Shown piece after piece: positions 35,683 through 47,209 of a stretch of 64,000 nt of DNA. Origin of the DNA: Fomitopsis serialis (taxonomy: Eukaryota > Basidiomycota > Agaricomycetes > Polyporales > Fomitopsidaceae); NCBI RefSeq assembly GCF_022376445.1, contig NW_025954962.1, forward strand, positions 992,001 through 1,056,000, read 5' to 3'. The notes under the pieces are model-generated. The model saw only the letters and a list, made by a program, of their open reading frames with translations. It made no database searches and was not told the DNA's origin. The position numbers and the translations under genes are program-made. Positions within the stretch are counted from its first letter, which is position 1. Each line of letters begins with the position of its first letter.

Positions 35683-37697
35683 ATGGGTGTTGTAGAGAAG
35701 GTACGTGATCCTTCGTAGGCGGAGTCGGCGAAGGAGGCAAACAAGGTCTCGCATTGCATTAGATCAAGGAGATTGAGGGTGCGTAACTTTCAGTGTGTTG
35801 CAAAACCCACGTAATTGACACTGCGCATAGATGAGATGGCGCGAAGTCAGTACAGCGACACTTCTGTCTTTTCGCCCACTGATACATCTCACCGATAGCG
35901 CAAAAGAACAAGGTACGACAATCAATGTACGTTGCACGTTGAGACGCGTCTCATCATGCTAGGCTACCGAATACCATCTTGGATTGCTCAAAGCCAAAAT
36001 TGCGCGCTATCGAGCGCAACTGCTTGAGCCAACGACGAAATCTGGTGGTGCAGGTACTGGGTTCGACGTCCAGAAGTCTGGGGATGCACGAGTGGCGTTG
36101 ATTGGCTTCCCTTCAGTGGGCAAGGTGACATGGCCGCATACCCCATCCTTGAAGGTCTTGTCAGGCTGATGCAACAATGCAGTCCACACTGTTGAGCAAA
36201 TGCACCCATACAGTCTCCGAGACTGCAGCGTATGAGTTCACAACGCTCACCGTCAGTGTCGATTTTGTCTATGTAGCAATCAGTTTCTCACGCATCAGTC
36301 TTTCAGGCCATTCCTGGTGTCATCGAGTATCAGGGCGCGCGGATACAGTTGCTCGATCTTCCTGGAATCGTCGAAGGTGCCAGTCAAGGTCGAGGTCGAG
36401 GCCGGCAAGTTGTCTCGACAGCAAAGACCGCTGATTTGATAGTGATCATGCTGGACGCTACAAAATCAGAGGAACAGCGACGATTGCTAGAAGTCGAGCT
36501 GGATGCTGTTGGTATTCGTCTAAACAGGCGGAAGCCAGACGTTGTTTTCAAGCGTAAAACAACAGGCGGGGTAAGTCTGCATTTTCTCCACTATGATCTC
36601 GTACGCCCAACGTCAGCTTATTCCGAATCAGATCACCGTATGTCTTACGCACTTGTCACCTTGAAACCGACGACTCACAACAACAGATCAACAACACAGT
36701 GAAACTGACAAAGACCGACGAGAGGACCATCCGCACTATTCTTGCGAGCTGTGCGTAGTCAACATAACGTGCAAGATGTTCTATTTGACGCTGTATAGAT
36801 AAGCTCCACAATTGCGATGTCATGATCCGGGAAGACGTGAGCGTACTAACGTCTCCGCGCATGTCAAGACTGCTTATGGACGTGTCAGATCACCACTGAC
36901 GAATTCATCGACGTTCTCATCGGCAACCGCAAATACATACCCTGTCTCTGCAAGTATATGCCTGCGCTCAGAATGCGTTCGCTTGCTGACATAACGTAGA
37001 CGTATACAACAAAATCGATGCCATTAGCCTAGAGCAGATGGACAAGCTTACACATGAAGATCATACAGTGGTCATCAGTTGCGAAATGAATCTCAAGTAC
37101 GTGAATCGCACGGCGTTCATGACTTGACAGTACCACTCACGGTTGGTGTCCCCGAACGTCAGCTTGGACTATCTGATCGAGCGTATGTGGGATGACCTCG
37201 GCCTCGTGAAGGTATACACGAAGAAACGTGGCGCACCCCCCGATCTAGCGGACCCTGTGTGCCTTCGCAAAGGCGCCACCGTAGAGGTCAGTACAGCCGC
37301 ATCAGCGATCGCGCGCCGGCGAACTGAACAAAGCGTCCGCGATAGGACGTTTGTAACGGCATTCATCGGTCGCTGGCCACAAACTTCCGATATGCTCTTG
37401 TCTGGTGAGTCGCGCAGACGCTGACCTCCTCCGTTCGCGTGCCCTGACAGCGCTTGCAGGGTACGTGCCAAATGTCACCGTGTGTGGCAGCCCTCGGGAT
37501 GACACTGATCGGGAAGTCGAAATCATCCACTCATACCTATCTATCCCTGCAGGGCAAATCATCGAAGTTCAACCCGCACGCACAGAAGGTCGGGCTGAAT
37601 CATGCCATGCAAGACGAAGACGTCGTGTCCAGTACGTTGCCCCTCGGTAGACTAGCGCAGGCGAGCTGACCGATGCTGTGCAGTCTTCACCAAATGA
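35683..37697 (+). CDS. Developmentally regulated GTP-binding protein DRG1 (Rbg1-type), with microexons
   Basis: Ribosome-associated Obg/TRAFAC GTPase that helps translation elongation with a DFRP/Tma46 partner. Exons 1-4 are tiny: 35683-35700 (18 nt), 35763-35778 (16), 35831-35845 (15), 35899-35912 (14); they spell MGVVEK-IKEIE-DEMAR-TQKNK and join [20 protein letters not shown] at 35963. G1 GFPSVGKST is split by an intron (K/S). Switch G2 EFTTLT, G3 [10 protein letters not shown]4 NKID and the basic GRGRGRQV follow. The C-terminal TGS domain has [26 protein letters not shown], and a 149-nt intron separates RYALVW from [14 protein letters not shown]. Ends IFTK at 37697. Length about 365 residues and all motifs normal; no frame break. 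Confidence 0.95.
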
Positions 37698-38293
37698 ACT
37701 GCGAAGTTTTTGGAGGGAGAGCCGCCTTGTATCGATCACCTAGTAGCGCTGTACCGAGACACCGAGCATCTGTCAAATTGTACTGCTTCCACGACTCTGT
37801 ATTTCATCTACCCTTTTTGTGGGTTTCTCTGCGGTGGCGCACTAGAAGGCGTCGTACCGTCTTCGTTACCATGATATACTTATCCACGACACCTGCATCG
37901 CGCGGTAACGCCGCTGTAAGTAGCTGTCTGAGTCCGTCATGAGCGATGTCGTCCAGATGCACGTGGCGGATACAGTATGATGATGCAGCAAGCCGCGGAA
38001 GATGGGGCGCCTCCCCAGCGCTGCCTGGCTCGTTCCATCGTCTTTCATGATGTGTGCCAAAGCTGTACTCTGCACTTTCGATCGGCCGGCTGTCGTATAT
38101 AAGGACGGCTGCAAGACACTGCGCCTAGTTGTATCAGCCCTCTACTGGAGATTCGATATCGTGTGATCTCATCTCGGGCTTAAGTGGTCCACCCTGTCCT
38201 GTCGCCGAACGCTGTGGATCACATACTCTCTACCCCGACGGACGTCTTTGTCATCGCCGCTTCCCTCGCTCTCATAATCTATCTTCGGACAAC
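37698..38293. other. Intergenic stretch with TATA-like element
   Basis: About 600 bp. TCGTATATAAGGAC near 38093-38106 is a good TATA box roughly 190 bp before the next start, plausible for the downstream gene. Otherwise nothing recognised. Confidence 0.5.
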
Positions 38294-39812
38294 ATGCACT
38301 ACACCAAGGACGACAGCGCGAATGCCAGCACGCCCGTGGAGTTCATTTTCATGGGCACCGGAACGTCCTCTTGCGTTCCGCACGTAGACTGCCTGACCCG
38401 TCCTCCGGAAGCGGAGCCTTGCCTTACTTGTCTCTCTACTCTGACTCCGGAGGGAAAGAGGAATGCAAGGGTGGGTCTGCATTACCTGACTCGATCGTAG
38501 TCGATGAGGCTGACAGCCGTCCCTCTCCGAGTAGCGAAATACATCTGCGGTGGTGCGGCTGCGTAGCGCCTGTTCGGAGGATGTGTACGTCTCGTCATGC
38601 TTACGGTATCAGTGACTCGCTGGACTTACCACCATTTCCTAGCACCATCCTCATTGACTGTGGCAAAAGCTTCCAGTCGGCTGCGGTGGAATGGTTTCCT
38701 AAGTTTGGGTTGCGCCGCATAGACGCGGTGCTCATCACCCATGCGCATGCCGATGGTACGTCCATGTTACATACCCTTGTCGCCATGTCGACCTATTCTT
38801 GCTTAGCCATGAATGGTTTGGACGACCTGAGAGGTCAGTGGAAACGTACCAAGTTCGGCGATCATACCAGTCTGACTGGTGCCGTGTCGTAGGATGGACT
38901 TTGCGCGGCGCAATTCAACTCCATATAGACCTGTACGTGTCTATGAACACATTCAAGGAGGTTCAGCGTGCCTTCCCGTACCTCATTTCCAAAGAATATG
39001 CTTCTGGTGGCGGAGATGTGAGTTCGTGTCTGACACTCGCCCCCAAACTGCGCTCACGCATACGTAAACATAGGTACCCGAATTCAAGTGGCACATCATA
39101 GAGGAAGGCGTCCCGTTTGAGATTGGGGGTACTGGCGTTCAGATAACGCCGTTCGCAGGCATGTGTCACGTTTTATATTTCCTGGCAACCTCAGTTTGAC
39201 GCAGCGACAAAAGTGCATCACGGCCGCATATTCACTCCCGCACCCCCTGTGGAGATGCCCATTACGCCCCATTCCTTGTCCCCGGCATCAACCGCTGCTT
39301 CCTCGCCCAACGTTCCTGGTACACCACTCCATGCGGAGGACCTTCCCACGTCGTCGCCTGCCGATGCGATACAGCCTTACTTGTGCTTCGGCTTCATAAT
39401 CCAAGATGCTATCACCTACATCTCCGACGTTTCGCATATTCCGGAGCACGTATGGGCAATGTTCAAGTCTCGAGGGAAGGTACCTCCGGTCTTAGTGCTG
39501 GATTGCCTACGGATACTGTCGCATACGTCGCATCTCGGCATTGAAGACTCGGTCGAGACGGCGAGACGGATGGGGGCGAAACGGACGTATTTGCTCGGCT
39601 TCAGCCATGATCTGCAGCATGACGATTGGGTCACCATTACAGAAGCGGCTGGCGGAGAGAACCACGAAGGATCGAAGCTCGCCCTGATCGAAAAGCACGG
39701 ACTCCATGGCCTCCGCGAAGGCGATCCAATTTGGGTCCGGCCTGCTTTTGATGGTCTGCGAGTTTTCGTTTCTGGAGAGGGTAGCGTGCGAGATGAAGGT
39801 TATTCGCGATAG
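38294..39812 (+). CDS. Metallo-beta-lactamase-fold hydrolase (PhnP-like)
   Basis: Likely a metal-dependent phosphodiesterase/hydrolase of the beta-lactamase superfamily (PhnP-like group). Start ATG 38294. N-terminal FIFMGTGTSSCVPHVDC is the glycine strand-loop typical of the fold. Then TILIDCGKSFQ and FGLRRIDAVLITHAHAD; an intron in the Ala codon leads into AMNGLDDLRG, giving the HxHxDxxN metal site. Downstream: FAVHHGRIFTPAPPV, YLCFGFIIQDAITYISDVSHIPE (metal-binding Asp), VLVLDCLRILSHTSHLGIEDSVETARR (further His) and YLLGFSHDL. It ends SVRDEGYSR at 39812. The segment between exon 1 (ending about 38470) and TILIDCG is poorly conserved and its splicing is unsure. True substrate unknown. Confidence 0.82.
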
Positions 39813-40364
39813 AGTCGGTGACGGATACAGTATTTAGACTTGAAGTCGGTATAATGTGCTTGGTTATCTGGGGCATCTGCATGAACTGTACTATTTATGC
39901 CACTATTGTTGATAGCTCGCGGCGAGGGGCGAGGTCCGCGACGAAGACGAGTGCGTGAATGCTTCGTCATACGTGAGAGAGGACGGGGAGAAGAGTGGCT
40001 CTTGGTCGATTCATTCGAGGAGATTCGAGGGGACGGGTCCCGCCTGGGTGGTCCCAGATGACCAGGGTTCGTGTGCATGGAGCCCTGGGCTGTGGGACTG
40101 CGCTCCAGGTGATGTTCGGTGGCGTCCACCCGAAGCCAGATCGCTTTCGACGAGTCTAATTTACGGTCACGTGTGCGCTTCTGCGGCCCAATGAGGAAGG
40201 CGCCATCTCCCACCCGCCGGACGGATGGCTGAGTGCGAGGGTCATCTGCCGAACGGGTGTCGCGGCTCTTAAAGACTCTTGTTCCTCAACTCCATCTCTG
40301 CACCCACGTCTTCCAAGCTGTCCCATAAAGCCCCTCTCAAGCTCTGCCGGGATCGTTAGTTGCA
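39813..40364. other. Intergenic stretch before the second PRELI gene
   Basis: About 550 bp. A 137-codon minus-strand frame (39800-40213) is low in complexity and unsupported. Presumed 3' UTR plus promoter; nothing else seen. Confidence 0.45.
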
Positions 40365-41221
40365 ATGAGGTTCTACTCGCAGTCCTTCTTGTACGAGTAA
40401 GTCCTGCGCGCTGCGTTGCAACGTGCGTGGAGGACCGCGAGCTAACGTCGTGACCCAGCGATCCCTGGTCTATCGTCTCCTATGCGTTCCTCATGAGATA
40501 CCCTAATCCCCTCGCTTCCCACATCCTCTCGTGCGACGTCATCTCGCGGACGGTCAACCCGTCGGGCACTCTGTCGACCACACGTCTCATTTTGAAGAGC
40601 GGAGCCCTCCCAAGATGGGCGCCGAAAGGCATCGTGTTGCGCGCAGAGTCGTGGGTTATTGAGGAGAGCGAAGTAGATCCGGCTGGTCGAGTTATGCGCT
40701 GCACAACTAGGAACTTGGATCATGTCAAGGTTCTGCATGTGGAAGAGCGCATCGTCTTCCAGGCAGGTGATGACGGGTGAGCTTCCTTCCTTCACTCTGG
40801 CACGCGTTGCGGGTTGAGACTCTGCTAACGTTTGCCTGGTATAGCAAAACCCGTCAAACCACGGAGGCTCGATTTGTCTCGAACTTCGGATGGGGTTTGA
40901 CGAAAAAGATTGAGACCCACGGGCTAGCGAAGTTCAAGTCCAACATTCAGAGGGTACGTTCCTTACTTCTGCACGATCAGACGGTGGCTCATCTGCATTG
41001 TTTCTCAGTCTCGTCAAGGCTTCTCGATGATATTGGACCTCATTCGTCAGTCGCGGATGCAGACCATGGCTATGGGTCCATCTGACTCCTATACCCCATT
41101 CCGCTATGTCTCCCCTACCTCTGACGTTCGGGACTCTGCTGAGAAAGCAGAAGAGCGTCCGCGTGAGTCGAGGGGTGGCGGTTCGTGGCTGAGCCTGAAG
41201 TCCTGGCGGCGATCCTCGTAA
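40365..41221 (+). CDS. PRELI/MSF1-domain mitochondrial lipid-transfer protein (copy 2)
   Basis: Second Ups/PRELID-type protein in the window. Exon 1 (32 nt from 40365) encodes MRFYSQSFLY and breaks after GA of an Asp codon, exactly as in the gene at 18554. Exon 2 reads DPWSIVSYAFLMRYPNPLAS, RLILKSGALPRWAPKG and ESWVIEESEVDP, then NLDHVKVLHVEERIVF. Later exons: RQTTEARFVSNFGWGLTKKIE and HGLAKFKSNIQR-SRQGFSMILDLIRQSR. The C-terminal tail ends LKSWRRSS. LPRWAPKG resembles the PRELID1/Ups1 branch, whereas copy 1 has the PLWVVK variant, so the two may handle different phospholipids; this is inference. Frame continuous, no break. Confidence 0.88.
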
Positions 41222-41649
41222 AACCACACATGGCAACGGTAGTAGTAAGTAGTAGTTAATATTGTCGATCGTAGTACTTTATTGTTCCCCTTACGAACAT
41301 TCTCTCGTTTGTTCATTTGTACCACTAGGGTCCATAGTGCGCGTAGTAGGTCTTGCATCCCGTGTATTTGTAGTGGTCGCACCTCGTCAATCGCATGCAT
41401 ATGTCATCGCTCACAGGAATTGTCTTCGGCCTTGATACATGTACGGATTGCGACTTGTCCCAGTCTCGCTGATTGGCAAAGGATCGGCTCTATCTAAACT
41501 GTGAGAGAGCGAGCTCATTCGTGCAGTATAACAATTACCCACGATGTGCGACCTGGTGTCCCGACACATCCACCTACGACAGCGCCGTCTCTGGCTCGCC
41601 AGTGCCCTGAGCAATCAATGGCGACTATCTGTCCTTGAACTTGAACACC
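41222..41649. other. Spacer between PRELI copy 2 and RIC1
   Basis: About 430 bp of 3' UTR and promoter. No gene or RNA recognised. Confidence 0.5.
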
Positions 41650-44600
41650 ATGTACTTCCCTAGCTCTGCAGCAAGGCAGCTATCCACAGCGCCAGCTCTC
41701 CCAGTTGCTAGTGAGCCGGTCATCTGCCTGTCGCCAAGTCCTCGAAAGAGCCTCTTCTGCACCCTGACCAAGGGCGGTCTGTCTGCATGGCGTGTCAGAG
41801 TATGTCACTTATATAGTCCGTTGAGGAAGGATTCGATAACTGTGTCCCGCAGCCTTCCGCAGTGCTGGCGCACCTGGCGCGGACGCCAACGTCTTTGAGT
41901 GAGCACGGAGAGAATGTGTCAATGAGCTGGTCGCCGAACGGCAGGAACATTGTCATCCAGGTGCGCCTCCTCAGCATCTGACTATCGGTGTCACTTATGC
42001 ATGAACGACTTTGACTCTAGACTGCACGGTCGTATCTGGTCATTGTCACGGTCGACTATGACCCTCAAGAGATACCCTACCAGCCACCGCAGCTTGCACC
42101 GAGCGCACAGCGCCATTTCCTCCCGGGTCCTGGGGAGGCGCTCCCATTCCAATCTATCGGACTACATCTCGAAGGGGTTGTTCGGTTGGAGGGAACCCTT
42201 CTGAGGTGCGTGTCCGAAGCTGTCCTTGTATGCACGCTCATAATTTGTCACGTAGTGTACTGCCCCGTAATGGGTACATTCTATTCACGACCAAGAGCCC
42301 ATCAACAGTTCAGCGTATCCCTTGGCCGGGGATGCAGTCAGCGGAAGATCAATGCGCGACTTGGTACTTGAACGACGAAGACTTCCCCTGGCTCGTCGAC
42401 TCGGATGGTATGTGGGCGAGGCATATCAGCATGGGCCTGCGTAATGAAACCTTCTACTGTAGTATGTGTCACGAAGATGGTGTACTCGAAGGCCACTGGC
42501 ATTGAGACCTGGGTGACCTCAGACGGGAGAGCCTACCTTGTTCAACTTGATTCCAGTGAAGCAGACTATCCCAGGGACTCGCTGTCAAATGCTAGCCAAG
42601 ACTCACAGCAGGTGCAAATACTCTCCTTATGACAAGCTGCCAGAGCTGACTGAGCGGTAGCTGCAAAGCCGTAGGGATTCGCAAGAGAGCACTCGCGAGC
42701 ATCCGGAAGCGCGGTGGCAGGGCACTTGCATACACAATGTAGAGCCCCCACGGTGGGTCCAGAAGCGTCGGAGGCAGGATCCTGGCGAGCTCAGGGACGG
42801 CGAATACCCGTACGACGAGCCAAGACGTGTCATGACCGTCGGAATGAATACCGGTTTTCTCTCATTGCCACCGGTACATATTGGTATGCTCGTTCGCATA
42901 AAATGCATCTCTGGGTTATGACTGAGGTGCGGGTATCACAGTGGGACTGTGGAGCTTACAGGATTTCCCTCCGAGGACGGCCCTCTTCAAATCCCCAAGT
43001 CCTCCAGATACCCAACATGTACGCCCGAGAAGGCACAGGCCCTGTGCTCTCCATGGAGTGGAGCTCTGACGGATACGTTCTTGCTGTTGGTTGGGAGAAG
43101 GGTTGGGCAATATGGAGCGTAGGCGGACGCTGTCTGGCTTGGGGCTTTGGGGTCGAGTACGAAGTCGATCCGGAAAAGTTCGTCATCTACTTCCAACATG
43201 GTCGCCCACTCACATCTACTCACATCGATCTTCAGATTTCAGGATTCGTTCATGTACGGTGTCACAGACCTGGTACGGAAGTTCCCGCGATGCTGGTGCG
43301 TATTCTGATCGCTGCGTATAGTTCTGGGCTCCGGGGAACTTCGAACTGGTGGTGCTGGCAAAGCCTGCCCCTGACAGTGAGTTCTGCATTTAGTTGTCTG
43401 TCTTCGAAACTGACCGCGCGAAGAGACCGATGGACAGCTCTTTGTGATACCATTCGCCAAGAGTGCAACTACTGGGCAGCATTCACCGGTACGATCTCTG
43501 TTCTAGGAGGCGAGTTGGAAATTGACAATCTGCAGGACAATACGCAATACGCTTTTCTCCAGATGGACGACCGGGTCCTGGTCTACCGTGGCGCAGACCA
43601 GCCTGACATGAGTGTGATCAACCCTGAATCCGACGTCTGGCAGCATGTTAAGGTATGAACAAACAACAAGCGCGCATTTTATGAGCTCACCTGTTGATCA
43701 GATTCCCCATGCATACCTGTCAGCAAATTGGCCCATTCGCTACTCAGCCTTGAGCGCAGACGGACGGCTCATCGCTGTCGCTGGCCGACGCGGTCTCGCC
43801 CACTACAGCACAACATCTGGACGGTGGAAGCTATTTGCGGATGACCTGCAAGAACATGCATTCGCGGTGAAGGGCGGTCTGCTTTGGTTCCACCACGTCT
43901 TGATCGCTGCCGTGGACGTGGCAAACTCGTATCAGGTAAGTCATCCTTCTCCCAATCGAAGGCCATGATACTCACCCTCAAGCCAAGATTCGGTTATATT
44001 CCCGTGATCTGGAGCTGAGCAACCAGAACGTGCTGCATCGAGAGATCCTCACTACCCCTGTGGTTGTTCTCTCTTTGGTGGACAACTCGCTGCTTGTCTA
44101 TACGGCAGACAATACACTACACCACTACCTGATCATTCCGACGGCCGAGACCATCAAGCTTCACCAGTGTGGGAGCATCAGCTTTGCTGGCGTCATATCC
44201 GTACCTGGGGCTGTAAGGTCATTGAGCTGGATGATACCGAGTGCTCAGAAACGTAAGGATATCAAGTTTCCCTTCGTCTGTCATTCTGAACCTGAACATG
44301 TGTTGCAGAACTGGGAGATCCGGTAGATGATCTCGCGGTAGCAACAGTGTTGATGATTGTAGGCGGCAAGCTTGTCCTGTTCAGGCCCCGGAGGGTGCGT
44401 TACACGCTTCAGTCCCTTGGTGGCAGATGATCTGACTTACCCAATCGAAGTCTGGTGATAACGAAGTCAGATACGACATGCAGATTTTAGCTGATAAGAT
44501 TGAGTTCTGCTGGATCCATTTGCGGGGCATTGGCACTCTTGAGAACTCGTTATGGGGATACGACGGGCAAGGAATTCGTCTGTGGCTGAACGCCCTGAAT

Positions 44601-45546
44601 ATCGAATCTGCTGTCGAAGCGGGCGTGTCCGGCTCACCTGGAGTCACGCGAGGGAACGTCAAGGAGAGCCTGAACATCCCTCTGCAATTCTATCCGCTAT
44701 GTGAGTCCTCATACCGTTGATCACTTCGCCATATTCATCGTGCATCAGCTGTTCTCATGGATAAGGGCATCTTCATCGGCGTAGAGTACGAAGCAGCTAC
44801 CAGAACCAACCTCTCATTCACCATGTTTCGGCAAGTCACTAGTGTGCGCCCTCGTTTCCATTTCATATACAGTCATCACACTGATTACGCATCGGGGCAG
44901 TCACATCTTTTCCTTCACCATGTTTTACTCTACCATCTGGAGAACGGCCAAGTCAGAGAGGCCATCCTCTTTGCATCGCATTATCAGCATCTCGTGTACC
45001 TTGCGCACGCATTAGAGATGACATTGCATAATGTGGTCGAAGAAGATGCTACTCTGCAGGACGGGGATGGTTCTGCCAAGCGGGAGCGCCTCTTGCCAGA
45101 CACGATCGAGTTTCTGGATCATTTTGACATCTGTTTGGATGTCGTGGTTGGATGCGCGCGCAAAATCGAAATGACCAGATGGGCCCGGCTATTTGACGTC
45201 GTTGGCAACCCAAAAGATCTTTTCGAGGTGAGAATACTTCTACGTCTAGGTGAACACGTTGCTAAGTCTGACTCAGTTATGTCTGTCATCCAATCGGCTC
45301 AAGACGGCCGGGTCGTACCTACTTGTCTTGCATGGTCTTGATCAACTGGACGCTGACGGGGTTGGCGGGGATGCAGTACGTCTTCTTCGAAGCGCCATTA
45401 CAGTCAAAGACTGGCAACTCTGCCGGGAGATCTTGAGGTTCTTGCATTTTATTGATGAGACAGGTGGTGCGTTGCGCAAGGCGCTATCGGAGGCGGATGT
45501 GGTCCCTGCGTCCAATGGTGCCATCACCGTCAATGGCATTCACTAA
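41650..45546 (+). CDS. RIC1 homologue, Golgi Rab6/Ypt6 exchange-factor subunit
   Basis: With Rgp1, Ric1 activates the Rab6/Ypt6 GTPase for retrograde traffic to the Golgi. Start ATG 41650 (MYFPSSAARQLST). The N-terminal WD/beta-propeller part has SWSPNGRNIVIQTARSYLVI, VQRIPWPG, and PNMYAREGTGPVLSMEWSSDG-LAVGWEKGWAIWSVGG. Middle: YSALSADGRLIAVAGRRGLAHYS, TTPVVVLSLVDNSLLVYTAD, KIEFCWIH. The RIC1 C-terminal domain follows: LFLHHVLLYHLENGQVREA, LFASHYQHLVYLAHALEM, IEMTRWARLFDVVGNPKDLFE and SYLLVLHGLDQL. It ends NGIH at 45546. About a dozen introns. Two one-base losses are inferred, near 42852 (RFSLIATGTY) and near 42990 (NPQVLQIPNMY). A 314-codon open frame at 42714-43658 mixes exon, intron and wrong frame and is not a separate gene. 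Confidence 0.9.
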
Positions 45547-45959
45547 GCTGTATATTCATTGTATTATACCAGGACCTTCTTATATATTCAAGTTACCTTG
45601 CGACTAGCAAGGTCTCTTCGGGGGTCTGAATTCGTCGTGGGAAATTTCCGGTTTTTTTGGCCTTGTTTGTTCCACCTCCAAATCCGGACAGACAGCGCTT
45701 AGCCATGCTACCGCCCTCAGGCTGAGGCTCCCCATACCGAACTGTCGACGAAAAAAGGTGTACATGAGCTCTTTACTGCCCTATGAAGACGTAGACCATC
45801 GCGTAGACCATCGCGGGAGCCATTGGTCTAGTACCAGAGGAATAAGGTCTGCGTGAGCAGTGAGTAACCTTACATGAGTGTGACTCTCGCGATGGCCTAA
45901 TATTAGCAACATAATACACTATTTTCATGCACAACGAACGCTGAACGCTACGCGAACAG
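45547..45959. other. Spacer between RIC1 and a small unknown gene
   Basis: About 410 bp; a GGTTTTTTTGG stretch near 45651. No gene or RNA recognised. Confidence 0.45.
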
Positions 45960-46390
45960 ATGTCCGCAACCACTGCAACACCGCCGCAGGCCCCTATCCC
46001 AGTAGAGCAAGAGACACGACCATGGCCCTACGACACGGCGCGCTCAACTGTCGGACCTCATGCACGCCGCTTCTCGCCGCCATCCTCGCCACAGGCACGC
46101 TCACCACGGTTGCCAGCGGGCCCGGCTCGAACCTCCGCGGCGTCGAGGAGCACATCCGCGGCGTCGAGAGGTGGCTGGACGCGGAGGACCGCACGCTCAA
46201 GAGCCTCGTGTTCTGGGTGTACCCTGAAGGCCTATCGGGGCCATACCACGAGATGGAGGATGGACAGGTGAAGGAGCACAGGCTGTTGGTGACTATTGAG
46301 CGGGGGGTGAAGGTGGCGGATATGCTGAAGGCGGTGAAGGGCGCGTTTGTGGAGGAGGGCACGGTGCATGTGCACGTCCCTGCTGTTTGA
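45960..46390 (+). CDS. Small hypothetical protein, frame uncertain
   Basis: Two overlapping frames together look like one short gene of about 140 residues. The N-terminus MSATTATPPQAPIPVEQETR starts at 45960. The C-terminal part lies in another frame: ILATGTLTTVASGPGSNLRG, VEEHIRGVERWLDAEDRTLK, SLVFWVYPEG, then HRLLVTIERGVKVADMLKAV and EGTVHVHVPAV, ending 46390. The switch lies somewhere in 46020-46080, through an unseen intron or a missing base (AQLSDLMHA in the third frame could bridge). No known domain is recognised; the C-terminal half has amphipathic alternation like a small alpha/beta fold. Existence as a gene is inferred from coding-like composition and spacing. Confidence 0.4.
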
Positions 46391-47209
46391 AGAGTTGATG
46401 GTACACCGAATCAATACTCTGGGAACCCGATTTTCGAGTGCTGACATGTGCCTCGCTATTCTACAGATATTCAGTATCTTCAGTGCAATGACACCTCACC
46501 TAGCAGCTCTCTCTTCATCCTGACAGTGACGGCGAATGGACCTGCACTCATGGTTCGAGCGGAGGGCATGTAGATTGTGCTTGACAATGGAATAGAAGGT
46601 GAGCTCGTTAGTGTATGCGTATCCGAGGCCCATCTCAGTCCGTCTTTCATGTCACTTTCGCTGCCATCCTCCATCAATCCGGCGATGTACACAAGACACG
46701 AACTTGAGTGTATGCTCCGGTGCAGGCTGCCGTATTCCCTCTTCTCCCTCTCGATGCATTCCTCCACCTTTTGATGATTGACTACTCTCACTTCTCGCGC
46801 ACCTGATGTTCTCCATACATAATTTGTCATAGCTACTACTCTACTCTATGTGTTGTACACCACGAACATTTGCCCATGCATTTTTTGTCTTGCCTCCTCC
46901 TCTCCAACTGTTCGTCCTCCTGTAGTAGGTTACGGTACTCGTCATGAGCGCCTTGGAATACAGCGAGCACGGGAAGACATTCCTTAGTCGCAAGGTACAC
47001 GACCGGCGCCCGCGCCGGCGCCACTCGCGTTGTTTGGTAGGATCGTTATCTCGCAGATCTAGATGCCATGCTTACCATCGAGGGGTGAACAATTTTGCGG
47101 CGCTTTGTAGGTCATTAGCAGATTCACCGCGGTGCCCACTTATCAGTTGGCACCATCCTTGAGCTTGGACTCCTTTACACTCTGCATCTCTAGGGGATAC
47201 TTGCGTACG
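46391..47209. other. Intergenic stretch with GC-rich inverted repeat and unsupported frames
   Basis: About 820 bp. A 116-codon minus-strand frame (46480-46830) and a shorter one (46836-47024) show no domain and no convincing start. CCGGCGCCCGCGCCGG at about 47003-47018 is an inverted repeat with 7-bp arms. No RNA gene seen. Confidence 0.4.

Noticed and set aside
39800..40213. 137-codon minus-strand open frame
   Set aside because: Overlaps the 3' end of the metallo-beta-lactamase gene and the intergenic spacer. Low-complexity Arg/Ser/Pro composition and no family features.
42714..43658. 314-codon plus-strand open frame as a separate gene
   Set aside because: It runs through RIC1 exons and introns and includes the correct RIC1 frame only for part (PNMYAREGTGP...). 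The rest is wrong-frame or intron sequence.
46480..46830. 116-codon minus-strand open frame
   Set aside because: No recognisable motif, start, splice partner or neighbour support. Kept only as a note in the intergenic entry.
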